Of a stretch of DNA of 64,000 nucleotides, positions 16,996-25,850 are shown piece after piece. A program made the translations under genes and the position numbers. Source of the stretch: an alpha proteobacterium SCGC AAA536-G10. Lineage in GTDB: Bacteria; Pseudomonadota; Alphaproteobacteria; Puniceispirillales; Marisalimonadaceae. The stretch is from positions 213,685 through 277,684 of the forward strand of contig ARQU01000001.1 of assembly GCA_000384615.1 (NCBI GenBank), in the 5' to 3' direction. The notes beneath the pieces are model-generated. The model was not told where the DNA came from and searched no databases. It worked only from the letters and a program-made list of their open reading frames with translations. Numbering within the stretch: the first letter of the stretch is position 1; each line of letters begins with the position of its first letter.

Positions 16996-17064
16996 CCCCA
17001 TAAATCTTGTTCAGGATAATTCGTAATATTTAATAATAAATGTAATATCTTCTATTATTATTAT

Positions 17065-17093
17065 TTGACACATATCAATAATTTTTAGATAAT
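17065..17093 (+). promoter_or_regulatory. Sigma-70 type promoter for aldehyde dehydrogenase
   Basis: A perfect TTGACA (17065-17070) and GATAAT (17088-17093) are separated by exactly 17 bases. The aldehyde dehydrogenase ATG lies 27 bases further on, with AGGGGG just before it. This is one of the clearest promoters in the window and suggests strong expression of the downstream pair. Confidence 0.7.
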
Positions 17094-17120
17094 TATTTAT
17101 AATCAAAAAAGGGGGAAACT

Positions 17121-18683
17121 ATGGATGATGTAAGACCATTTATCTATCCTGGCGATAATGGATCAAAATTAATGCCAGTGTCTAGATATGAAAATTTTAT
17201 TGGTGGTGAATGGACAAAACCAAAATCGGGGAATTATTTTGAAAATATTTCTCCAACAAGCGGAAAAATAATTTGTGAAGTTCCTAGATCAAATGCTGAT
17301 GATATTAATTTAGCATTAGACGCTGCTCATAAAGCTGCAGGCTCGTGGGGTAAAACTGGACCTGCAGAAAGAGCAAATATATTACTTAAAATTGCTGATA
17401 CGATTGAACAAAATGCAGAAAAATTGTCTCTAGCCGAAACTTTAGATAATGGTAAACCAATAAGAGAACCTATGGCAGCAGATATACCTCTAACTGTTGA
17501 TCATTTTAGATATTTTGCTGGAGCAATTAGAGCTCAAGAAGGTTCAATTGGAAATATAGACGGAATGCAATCAGGTGGAGGTAATTCTGCGCAAGGAATG
17601 ATGGCATATCATTATCCAGAACCTTTAGGAGTAGTTGGACAAATTATACCTTGGAATTTCCCAATTTTAATGGCTGCTTGGAAACTTGCTCCTGCATTGG
17701 CTGCTGGGAACTGTGTGGTATTAAAGCCCGCAGAACAAACACCTTTTTCAATTTGTATATTGATGGAGTTAATAGGTAATTTATTACCTGCTGGAGTTGT
17801 AAATGTTGTTCAAGGATATGGAGTTGAAGCTGGTAAACCGTTAGCATCAAGTAATCGTATTAATAAAATAGGATTTACAGGTGAAACAACAACGGGTAAA
17901 TTAATAATGCAATATGCATCTGAAAATCTTATACCCGTCACACTCGAACTAGGTGGTAAAAGTCCGAATATATTTTTTAAAGATATAATGAACGGCGGAG
18001 ATGAATATTTGTCTAGATGTGTAGAAGGTTTTCTTCACGCTTATTTTAATCAAGGCGAAGTTTGTACTTGTCCATCAAGAGCAGTTATTCATGAAGATAT
18101 ATATGAACCATTTATGGAAATGGTAAAAACAAGAGTATCAGCATTGAACTGTGGTGATCCTTTTGATTTAAATACTCAAGTCGGCGCTCAAGCTTCGTCT
18201 GAACAGTATGATAAAATTATGTCATATCTTGACGTTGGTAAACAAGAAGGTGCAAGCGTCCTTTTTGGAGGAGAAAAACGTCAAATGAATGGTAACTACT
18301 CTAATGGATACTATGTAGAACCAACTGCATTTAAAGGAAATAATTCTATGAGAATTTTTCAAGAAGAAATTTTCGGTCCTGTTGTTTCAGTAACAACATT
18401 TAAAGATGAATCAGAGGCTGTCTCAATAGCTAATGATACTTTATATGGATTAGGTGCAGGTGTTTGGTCAAAGGATTCTAACATTTGTTACCGAATGGGA
18501 AGAGCTATCCAAGCAGGTAGAGTGTGGGTTAATTGTTATCATTCATACCCAGCACATGCAGCATTCGGTGGTTATAAAAATTCAGGAATTGGACGAGAAA
18601 CTCATAAAATGATGCTTAACCATTATCAGCAAACGAAAAATGTGTTGGTTTCTTATTCAGAAATACCAGATGGATTTTTCTAA
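17121..18683 (+). CDS. Aldehyde dehydrogenase (acetaldehyde-type)
   Basis: This 520-residue NAD(P)-dependent aldehyde dehydrogenase has the cofactor-site [18 protein letters not shown] stretch, general base Glu in [10 protein letters not shown] and nucleophile Cys in [10 protein letters not shown]. The C-terminal [13 protein letters not shown] is also present. It is of the type that oxidises acetaldehyde or other short aldehydes to acids in alcohol catabolism. The next gene encodes DUF779, the usual neighbour of this subgroup, which strengthens the assignment. A strong promoter lies upstream and a 10-bp stem-loop lies just after the stop. Confidence 0.93.
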   Translation: MDDVRPFIYPGDNGSKLMPVSRYENFIGGEWTKPKSGNYFENISPTSGKIICEVPRSNADDINLALDAAHKAAGSWGKTGPAERANILLKIADTIEQNAEKLSLAETLDNGKPIREPMAADIPLTVDHFRYFAGAIRAQEGSIGNIDGMQSGGGNSAQGMMAYHYPEPLGVVGQIIPWNFPILMAAWKLAPALAAGNCVVLKPAEQTPFSICILMELIGNLLPAGVVNVVQGYGVEAGKPLASSNRINKIGFTGETTTGKLIMQYASENLIPVTLELGGKSPNIFFKDIMNGGDEYLSRCVEGFLHAYFNQGEVCTCPSRAVIHEDIYEPFMEMVKTRVSALNCGDPFDLNTQVGAQASSEQYDKIMSYLDVGKQEGASVLFGGEKRQMNGNYSNGYYVEPTAFKGNNSMRIFQEEIFGPVVSVTTFKDESEAVSIANDTLYGLGAGVWSKDSNICYRMGRAIQAGRVWVNCYHSYPAHAAFGGYKNSGIGRETHKMMLNHYQQTKNVLVSYSEIPDGFF

Positions 18684-18693
18684 AATAATATAT

Positions 18694-18717
18694 AATCCTC
18701 CCTTACCAGGGAGGATT
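18694..18717 (+). terminator. Stem-loop between aldehyde dehydrogenase and DUF779 genes
   Basis: A perfect 10-bp stem, AATCCTCCCT paired with AGGGAGGATT, encloses the loop TACC and is followed by ATTTT. It starts 10 bases after the dehydrogenase stop and ends six bases before the GGAG of the DUF779 ribosome site. It may act as a partial terminator or protect the 3' end of the upstream message, so that the dehydrogenase is made in excess. Confidence 0.65.
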
Positions 18718-18732
18718 ATTTTGGAGTTTTAA

Positions 18733-19149
18733 ATGATACAAAGAGTATTATCTACAGATAAAACAAATAAACTGATAAATGAACTTTCTAATATACATGG
18801 ATTATTGGTTTTTCATCAATCTGGTGGTTGCTGTGATGGTTCATCACCTATGTGTTTTCCAAGATCAGAATTTAAAGTTGGCTCTAGGGATATTTACTTA
18901 GGAGATATTTGCAACCAACCTTTTTTTATGTCTGAAGACCAATTTTCTTACTGGAAACATACTCAATTAATAATAGATGTAGTGCCAGGAAAAGGTGGTA
19001 TGTTCTCACTTGAAGGACCCTCTGGAAACAGATTTTTGACAAGATCAAGAGTATATGAAGAAAAAGAAATTAGTTTACTTAAAAACAACCCACCTCAATG
19101 CGCATCAGAACTAAAAGATATTAAAGGTTTACAAACAACAATAAATTAA
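18733..19149 (+). CDS. DUF779 family protein
   Basis: This 138-residue protein is recognised by HQSGGCCDGSSPMCF near the N-terminus and DVVPGKGGMFSLEGPSG towards the C-terminus, both conserved in DUF779. Members are almost always encoded beside acetaldehyde or similar aldehyde dehydrogenases, as here, and their biochemical role is unknown. The three closely spaced cysteines could bind metal or be redox active. It is preceded by GGAG at a good distance and separated from the dehydrogenase gene by a stem-loop. Confidence 0.88.
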   Translation: MIQRVLSTDKTNKLINELSNIHGLLVFHQSGGCCDGSSPMCFPRSEFKVGSRDIYLGDICNQPFFMSEDQFSYWKHTQLIIDVVPGKGGMFSLEGPSGNRFLTRSRVYEEKEISLLKNNPPQCASELKDIKGLQTTIN

Positions 19150-19337
19150 TACTTCTATAATTTATTAATGTTAATAGCCTTGTTTTCTAAAGTTAAACTA
19201 ATCAAGTCTATTTGATGAAGCCGTTACTTTACAATATAAAATTAAATGATCAATATCATAGAATGAAAAATCAAACTTTGACAAATTAGAATATCTTTAT
19301 AGTTTAGTTTTTAAATTAAAATAAGGAATTTATTAAA

Positions 19338-19688
19338 ATGAAAAAGTACATCGTAACTGGAAAAACTTCTCAAGAAACTGCTGCCTCTATGCTTAATAAA
19401 CCACAAAACAGAAGAGAAATTACTGAACCTTTAGCTGAAGCATTTGGAGCCCAATTTATTGAATTTTTATACTTAAATCATCCTGAGTTTGATTTTATGT
19501 GTATTGTTATGGCTAAGAATGACGAAGATATATCTGCAACCGCAAATTTAATATATGCAAGTGGTGCTTTTTCTTCTTTTAATTGGTATAGAGCATTTGA
19601 GGCTGAAGAATGGAAAAATATTTTTCAATTAGCATCAAAAAATATGGCCACATACATATCTGCTAAACAAGAAGCTCAGGAGAATTAA
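19338..19688 (+). CDS. GYD-like small alpha/beta protein
   Basis: This 116-residue protein resembles the GYD domain family. It begins with a strand and TGKTSQETAASML, has the helix PQNRREITEPLAEAFG, then the strand HPEFDFMCIVMAKNDED. The canonical GxYD turn is replaced by PEFDF. Such proteins have a ferredoxin-like fold and unknown function. AAGGAATT lies upstream of the ATG, and a TTGACA at 19278 could be part of its promoter, though the matching -10 is weak. It heads a run of three small genes and an adenylate cyclase, with the next gene starting right after its stop. Confidence 0.65.
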   Translation: MKKYIVTGKTSQETAASMLNKPQNRREITEPLAEAFGAQFIEFLYLNHPEFDFMCIVMAKNDEDISATANLIYASGAFSSFNWYRAFEAEEWKNIFQLASKNMATYISAKQEAQEN

Positions 19689-19949
19689 TTGTACGGACGT
19701 AATATTAATTTCACTCTTTTAGCACCGTCTTTGTGGGCCGTGGTTGAAGCTGTTTCCACAAATGTTGAGGAAGAAAAATATAAGAGAATGCTATTTAAAA
19801 CTGGGGACAACAGTGGATTCATTGTTGAAATTTTTGATAATATATCAGTAGCTGGTAAAAAAATTGAAACTATGAAAGCTCTACAGGGTTTGAGTGAACA
19901 GGCAATGGCTAAGGTATCAATTCAAGAAGGGGCCATAATAAGAAAATAA
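19689..19949 (+). CDS. Hypothetical small protein
   Basis: This 86-residue protein starts at a TTG that follows directly on the stop codon of the GYD-like gene, so its translation is almost surely coupled. I do not recognise the family. The predicted pattern strand-helix-strand-helix (GFIVEIFDN, then a long helix IETMKALQGLSEQAMAKV, then a strand) would suit a ferredoxin-like fold similar to its neighbours. No catalytic residues stand out. It is kept as real because of the tight fit between two other small genes and codon use like theirs. Confidence 0.55.
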   Translation: MYGRNINFTLLAPSLWAVVEAVSTNVEEEKYKRMLFKTGDNSGFIVEIFDNISVAGKKIETMKALQGLSEQAMAKVSIQEGAIIRK

Positions 19950-20033
19950 AAAACTCTTACATTAATACTCTTGATAGATATAATAATTTCTAATATTATT
20001 TGTAAAAGTTTTTTAAAAATAAGGGATACTTTA

Positions 20034-20357
20034 ATGGGAAAAAAACATTACATGTGTACACATACATGGTCAAACCCAGATACTGTTAAGGATATAATTA
20101 AACAACAAGGTGAAATGACTGACAAAGAATTCTTTGCTGGATTAAAAAGTGAAAAAGCAGAAACCCTTCAACATTGGATGGGTAAGGATGACTTTTTTTT
20201 CTGTCATTGGTTCGCAGAGGATGAGCAGTCTATAATAGACGTTCTAGAACAAACTGGTTTAAATGACATGATTGTAACTATGCCAAATGAAATGCAAAGG
20301 TATGTTTCATCAGATAAAATCACAAATGAAAAACTAGTTGATCCTTTTGATACTTAA
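20034..20357 (+). CDS. Hypothetical small protein, possible alpha/beta barrel
   Basis: This is a 107-residue protein from the ATG at 20034, which has AAGGGA eight bases upstream; an earlier in-frame ATG at 19971 lacks this. The sequence starts MGKKHYMCTHTW, with a strand carrying Cys and His, and later DDFFFCHWFAEDEQSIIDVL, another strand-helix unit. This looks like a duplicated ferredoxin-like (dimeric barrel) fold of the DUF4242/SCO4226 sort, but I cannot name the family. It is the third small gene of the run and lies 44 bases before the adenylate cyclase gene. Confidence 0.6.
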   Translation: MGKKHYMCTHTWSNPDTVKDIIKQQGEMTDKEFFAGLKSEKAETLQHWMGKDDFFFCHWFAEDEQSIIDVLEQTGLNDMIVTMPNEMQRYVSSDKITNEKLVDPFDT

Positions 20358-20401
20358 CTGAAAAATTATTATATTTCCTTAATTAAATGTTTATAATATA
20401 A

Positions 20402-21220
20402 ATGACCGACGATCAGAGTAGTGAAATTAGAGCTCTAAAAATGCAAGTTGCAAAATTACAACTTGAGTCAAAATTACGTCGTAATTTAGCTTCTGAAATT
20501 GATAAGCAAAAACAAATAGCAAAAAATGCAGAAGAAATAGCTAAGGAAAAAAGTAGAGAAATTGAAGGAATAGCTAGCCAACTTTCAAAATATCTTTCGC
20601 CTCAATTATTTAGTTCTATATTTTCAGGCGAAAAAAAAGTTTTGATTGAAAGTGAAAGAAAGTTTCTTACTGTTTTTTTCTCTGACATAGTTTCCTTTAC
20701 ATCAATTTCTGACAATATGGATTCCGCTCCACTAACTGAAATGTTAAATTTATACTTGACGAAAATGTCGGAGATAGCACTGAAGTACAGCGGTACTATT
20801 GACAAGTATATTGGTGACTCTGTGATGATATTTTTTGGTGACCCTAAAACTGCTGGCAAAAATCAAGACGCTATAAATTGCGTTAAAATGGCAATAGAAA
20901 TGCAAAATACTATGAAAAAATTATCTAAAGTTTTTATGAATGATTTTAATCTTTCTAGCCCCCTAAATATTAGAGTAGGAATTAATTCTGGTGAGTGCAC
21001 GGTAGGAAATTTTGGAAGTGAAAAACGCCTAGATTACACTGTTATAGGTGGTACAGTAAATCTTGCTTCTAGGTTAGAAAGTAATTCTCCAGAAGGTCAA
21101 ATTTTAATTTCAGAAAAAACTAAATCTCTTATAGTAAATGAGATTAATTGTGAGAAATATGATGAAATAAACGTTAAAGGATTTAATAAGAATATAAGGA
21201 CATTCATTCCTATCTTTTGA
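20402..21220 (+). CDS. Class III adenylate/guanylate cyclase with N-terminal coiled coil
   Basis: This 272-residue protein has a charged N-terminal coiled coil (about 5-60) and then a class III nucleotide cyclase domain. The two metal aspartates are visible in FFSDIVSFTS and IGDSVMIFFGDP. LDYTVIGGTVNLASRLES gives the purine-recognition Asp and the transition-state Asn/Arg. It should make cAMP (or cGMP) in the cytoplasm, with no membrane segment. The coiled coil probably carries a signal from an unknown sensor. It follows three small proteins on the same strand, which may be partners. It is convergent with the SnoaL gene at 21250. Confidence 0.9.
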   Translation: MTDDQSSEIRALKMQVAKLQLESKLRRNLASEIDKQKQIAKNAEEIAKEKSREIEGIASQLSKYLSPQLFSSIFSGEKKVLIESERKFLTVFFSDIVSFTSISDNMDSAPLTEMLNLYLTKMSEIALKYSGTIDKYIGDSVMIFFGDPKTAGKNQDAINCVKMAIEMQNTMKKLSKVFMNDFNLSSPLNIRVGINSGECTVGNFGSEKRLDYTVIGGTVNLASRLESNSPEGQILISEKTKSLIVNEINCEKYDEINVKGFNKNIRTFIPIF

Positions 21221-21249
21221 AACTTAGAAAATAGAAAAAATTTACGAAT

Positions 21250-22242
21250 TTATTTTATAACCTTAAGTATATCCACACCTAAAATTTTCCAGAAATATAA
21301 TAAATCAATGAATACCCAATTTTCTGATAATTTATTACCATCTCTTCTATACATGTCTATTATTCTCATCTCAGAGGATTTTGGAGTAGCTGTGATACCC
21401 ATAAATATTTTACTAGGAGTTAATGTCAAATTAGGCCAACCAAAGAAACCACCATAATTACCCTCTGTAATACGGCAAAGATGTCCATTAAATTTTCTTT
21501 CTTTAAAAACTTGCCTAAAAGGGCTGGCATGTTGATCTGCATATCTATTTATTGTGTAAGTTGAACCAATTCCAGTTGGTCCCCACCAAATCATATTATC
21601 GTTCCAACTTTTTTTAAGCTCTTCAATTAATGAAATTCCAGTCGTACTTTTCCAAACTTTCACGTCATTAATCATATTTTCAATAATTTCTAATGTTCTA
21701 TTTCCTTCATTAGGATCTTGTTTATTAAACATTAAACCGTCATGTGTTAAAGGGCCCGGTTGAACCAAACTAATTCCAGTTTCGCTCGGGAAAGCTTTTA
21801 TTCCTGCTTGAAGCATTAGATGAGGTATATCAAAGAACATTGCTACTTCAGAAATTTTACCATTTTGTATTTTACTAAATTCACAGTAACGTAACATAGC
21901 AATTTTTTTGGTTTCTTTTATACCAATCCAAGGATTATCAAACAAACCCATTAAATGTCCCATTGAAACAACCCAAACACCCTCATTGCCAGATATTACA
22001 TTATATCCAGCTAAAAAGATGTCCATCCGTCTTTGATAATTAAAAAAACTTTTTTTAAATGGTTGCCAGAATTGAGAGTATAATTTTTCTATTCCACTTA
22101 TTTCGTTAAAAGGATGAAAACCACGCCATAATATATCTTCTGAACAATAATTAGATAAGACTTTTGGAATTTCGTCAATTTTACTAGCTTCAAGTGCATT
22201 ATAAAAATTGAGGACTACTTGTTTTTCTGATTGAAAATTCAA
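21250..22242 (-). CDS. Double SnoaL-like (NTF2-fold) domain protein
   Basis: This 330-residue protein consists of two SnoaL-like halves. Residues 1-160 begin FNYQRRMDIFLAGY-type strands after a helical start with VVLNFYNALEASK. The second half runs from about 190 to 330 and contains LIEELKKSWNDNMIWWGP. Both end in a FFDIPHLMLQAGI or FIDLLYFWKILGV-like segment, showing an internal duplication. SnoaL domains include polyketide cyclases, ester cyclases and hydrolases. The start is TTG with weak upstream signal; no ATG lies nearby. It is the last gene of the nine-gene operon, 22 bases after the MetE-like gene. The function is unknown. Confidence 0.75.
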   Translation of the reverse strand: MNFQSEKQVVLNFYNALEASKIDEIPKVLSNYCSEDILWRGFHPFNEISGIEKLYSQFWQPFKKSFFNYQRRMDIFLAGYNVISGNEGVWVVSMGHLMGLFDNPWIGIKETKKIAMLRYCEFSKIQNGKISEVAMFFDIPHLMLQAGIKAFPSETGISLVQPGPLTHDGLMFNKQDPNEGNRTLEIIENMINDVKVWKSTTGISLIEELKKSWNDNMIWWGPTGIGSTYTINRYADQHASPFRQVFKERKFNGHLCRITEGNYGGFFGWPNLTLTPSKIFMGITATPKSSEMRIIDMYRRDGNKLSENWVFIDLLYFWKILGVDILKVIK

Positions 22243-22264
22243 TTATTAAAAACTCATTTAACTT

Positions 22265-23386
22265 TTATTTAACTTTACTTGCACCTTCAACTAAGGATTG
22301 TAGTTTTAAATAAGCAATATCTGGATCCACATTACCAAAACCTGCAAACGTTCCAAACCCACAATCTGTACCTGCTATCACTCTATCTTTTCCAACAATA
22401 TTGACAAACTTCTCAATCCTTTGTCTTACTAAAGAACTATGTTCAACAAAATTACTAGTAGTATCAAGAACTCCAGGGATGAGTATTTTGTTTTCAGGTA
22501 TTTTGTTTTTTAATTTTTCAAAAATTTCCCACTCATGTTGATGTCTGGGATTTGATGACTCAAAAAGTAGGTAATTACCCTTAAATGACATCAAGACGTC
22601 AAAAATCAGTTCAATAGATATATCGTGTATGTGTGGACCCTCATAATTCCCCCAACAAACATGAAGTCTCAACATTTCTGATGGAATATTTTTAAGGCTT
22701 TGATTGAGTATTTCCATATTTTCATAAGCAATTTTTATAAAATCTTTATCACTCTCACTTTTAAAAGTCATATGTCTAGATAAAGCTAAATCAGGGCAAT
22801 CTAACTGCAGTTTAATTCCAGAATTGACAATTGTCTCATATTCATCTTGCATAGCTGATGCAATTGCATCTAAATATTCATTTCTATTTGAATAATATGA
22901 ATTGCTAAGAAACAGAGATATCACTCCAGGGGAAGCTGCATTCATAAAGATTTTATTATGATTAAACTTTTTTGATGCCCTTAAAAGATTTTTAATATCA
23001 TTAGTTAAATCATTATTCTTTTTTGAAGAAATTTCTGCAACGCAGCAAGGCCGTGAATAAGTCGGTGTACCACCACTATCCGCAATTTTTTTCATATAAT
23101 TTGGAAACTTTTCTAAATCTTGTGGTGGATTCCTCTCACTATCACCAGCAAAGCCATTATACCTATCTTTCACATAAGTTGCATAAGATATTTTAGACAT
23201 TTCACCATCTGAAATTATATCAACGCCAACATCTAATTGTTTTTTTACAACTTCTTTTACACTCTTTGATATTACCTCTTCAAAATATTGCTGATTATAC
23301 TCCTCTTCCTTTTCTCTTTTAAAGAGTAAATCAGAAACCATCTTAGGTCTTGGAAGAGAACCTACATGTGTTGTTAAAATGGTCAT
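22265..23386 (-). CDS. Core-MetE-like zinc methyl/alkyl transferase
   Basis: This 373-residue protein matches only the catalytic C-terminal half of cobalamin-independent methionine synthase. It begins with the family motif HVGSLPRP. All four expected zinc ligands are present: His242 and Cys244 (LHVCWG), Glu276 (LLFESS) and Cys342 (GTDCGFG). Stand-alone proteins of this type include core methionine synthases and epoxyalkane:coenzyme M transferase, which activate a thiolate at zinc. It sits inside a catabolic operon with a sugar-type importer, cupin and SnoaL proteins. Transfer of a methyl or alkyl group from the imported compound to a thiol is therefore as likely as methionine synthesis. AAGGA precedes the ATG. 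Confidence 0.82.
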   Translation of the reverse strand: MTILTTHVGSLPRPKMVSDLLFKREKEEEYNQQYFEEVISKSVKEVVKKQLDVGVDIISDGEMSKISYATYVKDRYNGFAGDSERNPPQDLEKFPNYMKKIADSGGTPTYSRPCCVAEISSKKNNDLTNDIKNLLRASKKFNHNKIFMNAASPGVISLFLSNSYYSNRNEYLDAIASAMQDEYETIVNSGIKLQLDCPDLALSRHMTFKSESDKDFIKIAYENMEILNQSLKNIPSEMLRLHVCWGNYEGPHIHDISIELIFDVLMSFKGNYLLFESSNPRHQHEWEIFEKLKNKIPENKILIPGVLDTTSNFVEHSSLVRQRIEKFVNIVGKDRVIAGTDCGFGTFAGFGNVDPDIAYLKLQSLVEGASKVK

Positions 23387-23392
23387 TAAATA

Positions 23393-24355
23393 TTATTTCC
23401 TTTTAGTAGAGCCTGGTTTATCATCCGTAGGAATGACTTTATAAATTGAAGCAATGCCTGGCTTTGTAGGCTCTAATGTATATTTGTTATTTTTAGGAAG
23501 TGAAAACGTATCGCCTGGATTTAAAATTATGTCAAACATTTCAGACTTTATTCTCCAATATCCATAAACTGGCATAAAAACAACGTCTTTAGAATATATT
23601 CCATAGTTGTTTTTAGACTTATCTGAAATAAATTCGACTTCAAATCCTGGTTTATCATAAATTTTTCCTTTTTCACCTATTACTGTACATGGAGTTTCAA
23701 ATGATAAAGAATATAGGTCTAAATATCTCGCGACATAATAAGGAACAACCTCACTAGTTGAATATTCTAGAAAATTTTTAAGCTCATCATCTTCTAGAGG
23801 TTTCATTTCATTTTCATATTTAGGTATTTGTTGATCTTTAAGCGTGTTATAAATTTTACCTTTTTGCGATAAAATTAAACCATGTTTCTTAGCTTCAAAA
23901 AGCACTTCAGGTGCCCATATCACACCACCACCTGCATCATCGCCTCCTAAGATGGCCATTAGCATTCCGTAACTTTCTCCAATATTCTCAAATCCTCTAA
24001 AAATACCTGTCGGAATATTAAAAATGTCGCCTTTTTCAAGTATAACTTCTCCAGCGTTACCATAACGCCCCCAAAAAAACCTCCACCTACCAGACAAAAC
24101 AAAAAAAACCTCTGCAGTACGGTGACTATGAAGAGAATTATTACATTTTGGTGGTTGTCCAGCTGCCCCAATATTAAAGCCATGAGGTATATTTATATGA
24201 ACATGTTGTTCTGGATTTTCTGAAACACCAGAACCAATAATAGTAAAATTTTCTTTCTGATCAGAGCCTGGTGTATGAGTGTCTATAAAAGCAGTTTTGC
24301 ATGGTATCAATTCTCCATATCTAACTAACCTATTATTTATATTTAATTCGTTCAT
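23393..24355 (-). CDS. Double cupin-domain protein
   Basis: This 320-residue bicupin has a first barrel with metal ligands in LHSHRTAEVFFVLSG, then the GDIFNIPTGIFRGFENIG second motif. The second barrel (VFMPVYGYWRIK, then LNPGDTFSLPKN) lacks the histidines and is probably structural. The layout resembles gentisate-type ring-cleaving dioxygenases and bicupin isomerases. The first-barrel His-x-His and Glu could hold iron or manganese. It starts 16 bases after the triple SnoaL gene and ends six bases before the MetE-like gene, inside the nine-gene operon. GGGAAG lies before the ATG. An oxidative or isomerising step on the imported compound is inferred. Confidence 0.78.
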   Translation of the reverse strand: MNELNINNRLVRYGELIPCKTAFIDTHTPGSDQKENFTIIGSGVSENPEQHVHINIPHGFNIGAAGQPPKCNNSLHSHRTAEVFFVLSGRWRFFWGRYGNAGEVILEKGDIFNIPTGIFRGFENIGESYGMLMAILGGDDAGGGVIWAPEVLFEAKKHGLILSQKGKIYNTLKDQQIPKYENEMKPLEDDELKNFLEYSTSEVVPYYVARYLDLYSLSFETPCTVIGEKGKIYDKPGFEVEFISDKSKNNYGIYSKDVVFMPVYGYWRIKSEMFDIILNPGDTFSLPKNNKYTLEPTKPGIASIYKVIPTDDKPGSTKRK

Positions 24356-24371
24356 AATCTTCCCATCAATA

Positions 24372-25835
24372 TTAAAGTAATAATTGTTTCCAAATTGAAA
24401 TTTCGTCTATTAAAATGAACTCTCTTACAATTCCTTGTTTACCGAACTCGGCGTGAGAAATACCATAAATTTCAATTTCTTTGTTAGTTGGTAAGCCAAA
24501 AAACCCATTAGAGTTATGCAAGCAAATCAACCTCCATCTTAATGCAGCCCTTGGCCTCATATTATTTTGATCTAAAGCTATACTATTTGAAACTTCACAT
24601 TTTAAAATTTTAAAGCATGAAAGAAACAAATTCCATTTTTCATATATATTTTCAACAGTATTAATTAATTCTCCACCAAACCAATATAATTGAGCTGAAC
24701 GCTCATATATCTTTTTATCAAATGAAAATTTATTTTCCATAAGATTTATAATTGAATCTTTGTATGTTTTTGCGTGTATGTTCTCACAATCAGTCATTAT
24801 ATTTTTTTTGATAAATGAATTTTTTGTAAACTGAATATCATTTTTTTTAAACGTTCCATCACTAATTCGTTGTTCAACAAAATCACTTACTTTAAACCCT
24901 AATTGATTTAAAATACTTGCTTCGTCTCTAATAATCCATTCTTCTACAATTTTATTATTAACAACCAAGCAATCAGCTATGACCCTATATATAACATTCT
25001 TACCAGTCGCTTTACCATAAAACCCGTCGCCTACGTGAGTTCCTGTAGATAGGATCCTATGAGAACTAAGATATGTACTTTTTATAGATCCAAACGAAAT
25101 GACATCCTCACCAATTAACTGTCTATTTGGGAATTGCTCTAGAGTTTTATAGGTTGCTTGAACTACAGCATCACAATCGTACGTTGTAATACTTGGTGAT
25201 CTTACAATTACATCTGAAGAGTAATAGTTTCTGATATTTTCAACTTTCTTATTTTCCCAAATTTCTTCTGTAATTTTGTATATAAAATCTTCAATTTCGT
25301 TCTGATCAAGTGAATATTCGTTAATTAGAGTTTTTTTACAATCAAATTTTTCCCAACCTTCTCCTTTAAAAATATCAACCCCTAATTGTCTCATCACGTC
25401 TGGAAAATCTACCATCACCCAATTGTTAATAATTTTATTATCTTTGGTTTGCCAAAAATCCATATACCTTATGTTAACTTTTTTATTTGTTGGGCTTATA
25501 CCCATAAATGTTCCGCTATGCACTGCTTCTTGCCTTCCAAACGCAGCACCCCAATCTCCTTCGAACAGTCTAGCCTCGTCTACACAAACTTTTTCTGAAA
25601 AAGCTTTTTGAAATGGCACTTGCCAATTTTCTTGAAATTCTTTTAAACCTAGTTTAGTTCCACAACCATAATTCCCAAACCAGTTTAAATTTTCAGAGAA
25701 AAACTCTCCAATATCATCTATTCTATGGTCATTAAGTGCGACAACCATTTTCTCAATAATTTCTCTAGTAATTTTTGTTTTAGATAAATCATTAGAAGAA
25801 GTGAGAGTTGATTGCTCTATTATTTTATCTTTCAT
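24372..25835 (-). CDS. Triple SnoaL-like (NTF2-fold) domain protein
   Basis: The 487 residues divide into three SnoaL-like units: about 20-150 (RYMDFWQTKDNKIINNWVMV), 165-320 (RVIADCLVVNNKIVEEWIIR) and 340-487 (EIYGISHAEFGKQGIVREF). Each ends with the family-typical pattern of a strand, short turn and strand followed by an aspartate-rich helix. Three tandem copies in one chain are unusual. SnoaL domains bind hydrophobic or cyclic small molecules and may be enzymes or carriers. It starts 15 bases after the second sugar-type permease gene and precedes the cupin gene by 16. AGGAG lies about 12 bases before the ATG. Confidence 0.78.
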   Translation of the reverse strand: MKDKIIEQSTLTSSNDLSKTKITREIIEKMVVALNDHRIDDIGEFFSENLNWFGNYGCGTKLGLKEFQENWQVPFQKAFSEKVCVDEARLFEGDWGAAFGRQEAVHSGTFMGISPTNKKVNIRYMDFWQTKDNKIINNWVMVDFPDVMRQLGVDIFKGEGWEKFDCKKTLINEYSLDQNEIEDFIYKITEEIWENKKVENIRNYYSSDVIVRSPSITTYDCDAVVQATYKTLEQFPNRQLIGEDVISFGSIKSTYLSSHRILSTGTHVGDGFYGKATGKNVIYRVIADCLVVNNKIVEEWIIRDEASILNQLGFKVSDFVEQRISDGTFKKNDIQFTKNSFIKKNIMTDCENIHAKTYKDSIINLMENKFSFDKKIYERSAQLYWFGGELINTVENIYEKWNLFLSCFKILKCEVSNSIALDQNNMRPRAALRWRLICLHNSNGFFGLPTNKEIEIYGISHAEFGKQGIVREFILIDEISIWKQLLL

Positions 25836-25850
25836 TTATAATTAACACTC

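Noticed and set aside
19278-19305. TTGACA followed by TATAGT or TAGTTT as promoter for the GYD-like gene
   Set aside because: The good -10 candidate is only 14 bases away and the one at 16 bases matches poorly, so it is mentioned in the gene entry but not called.
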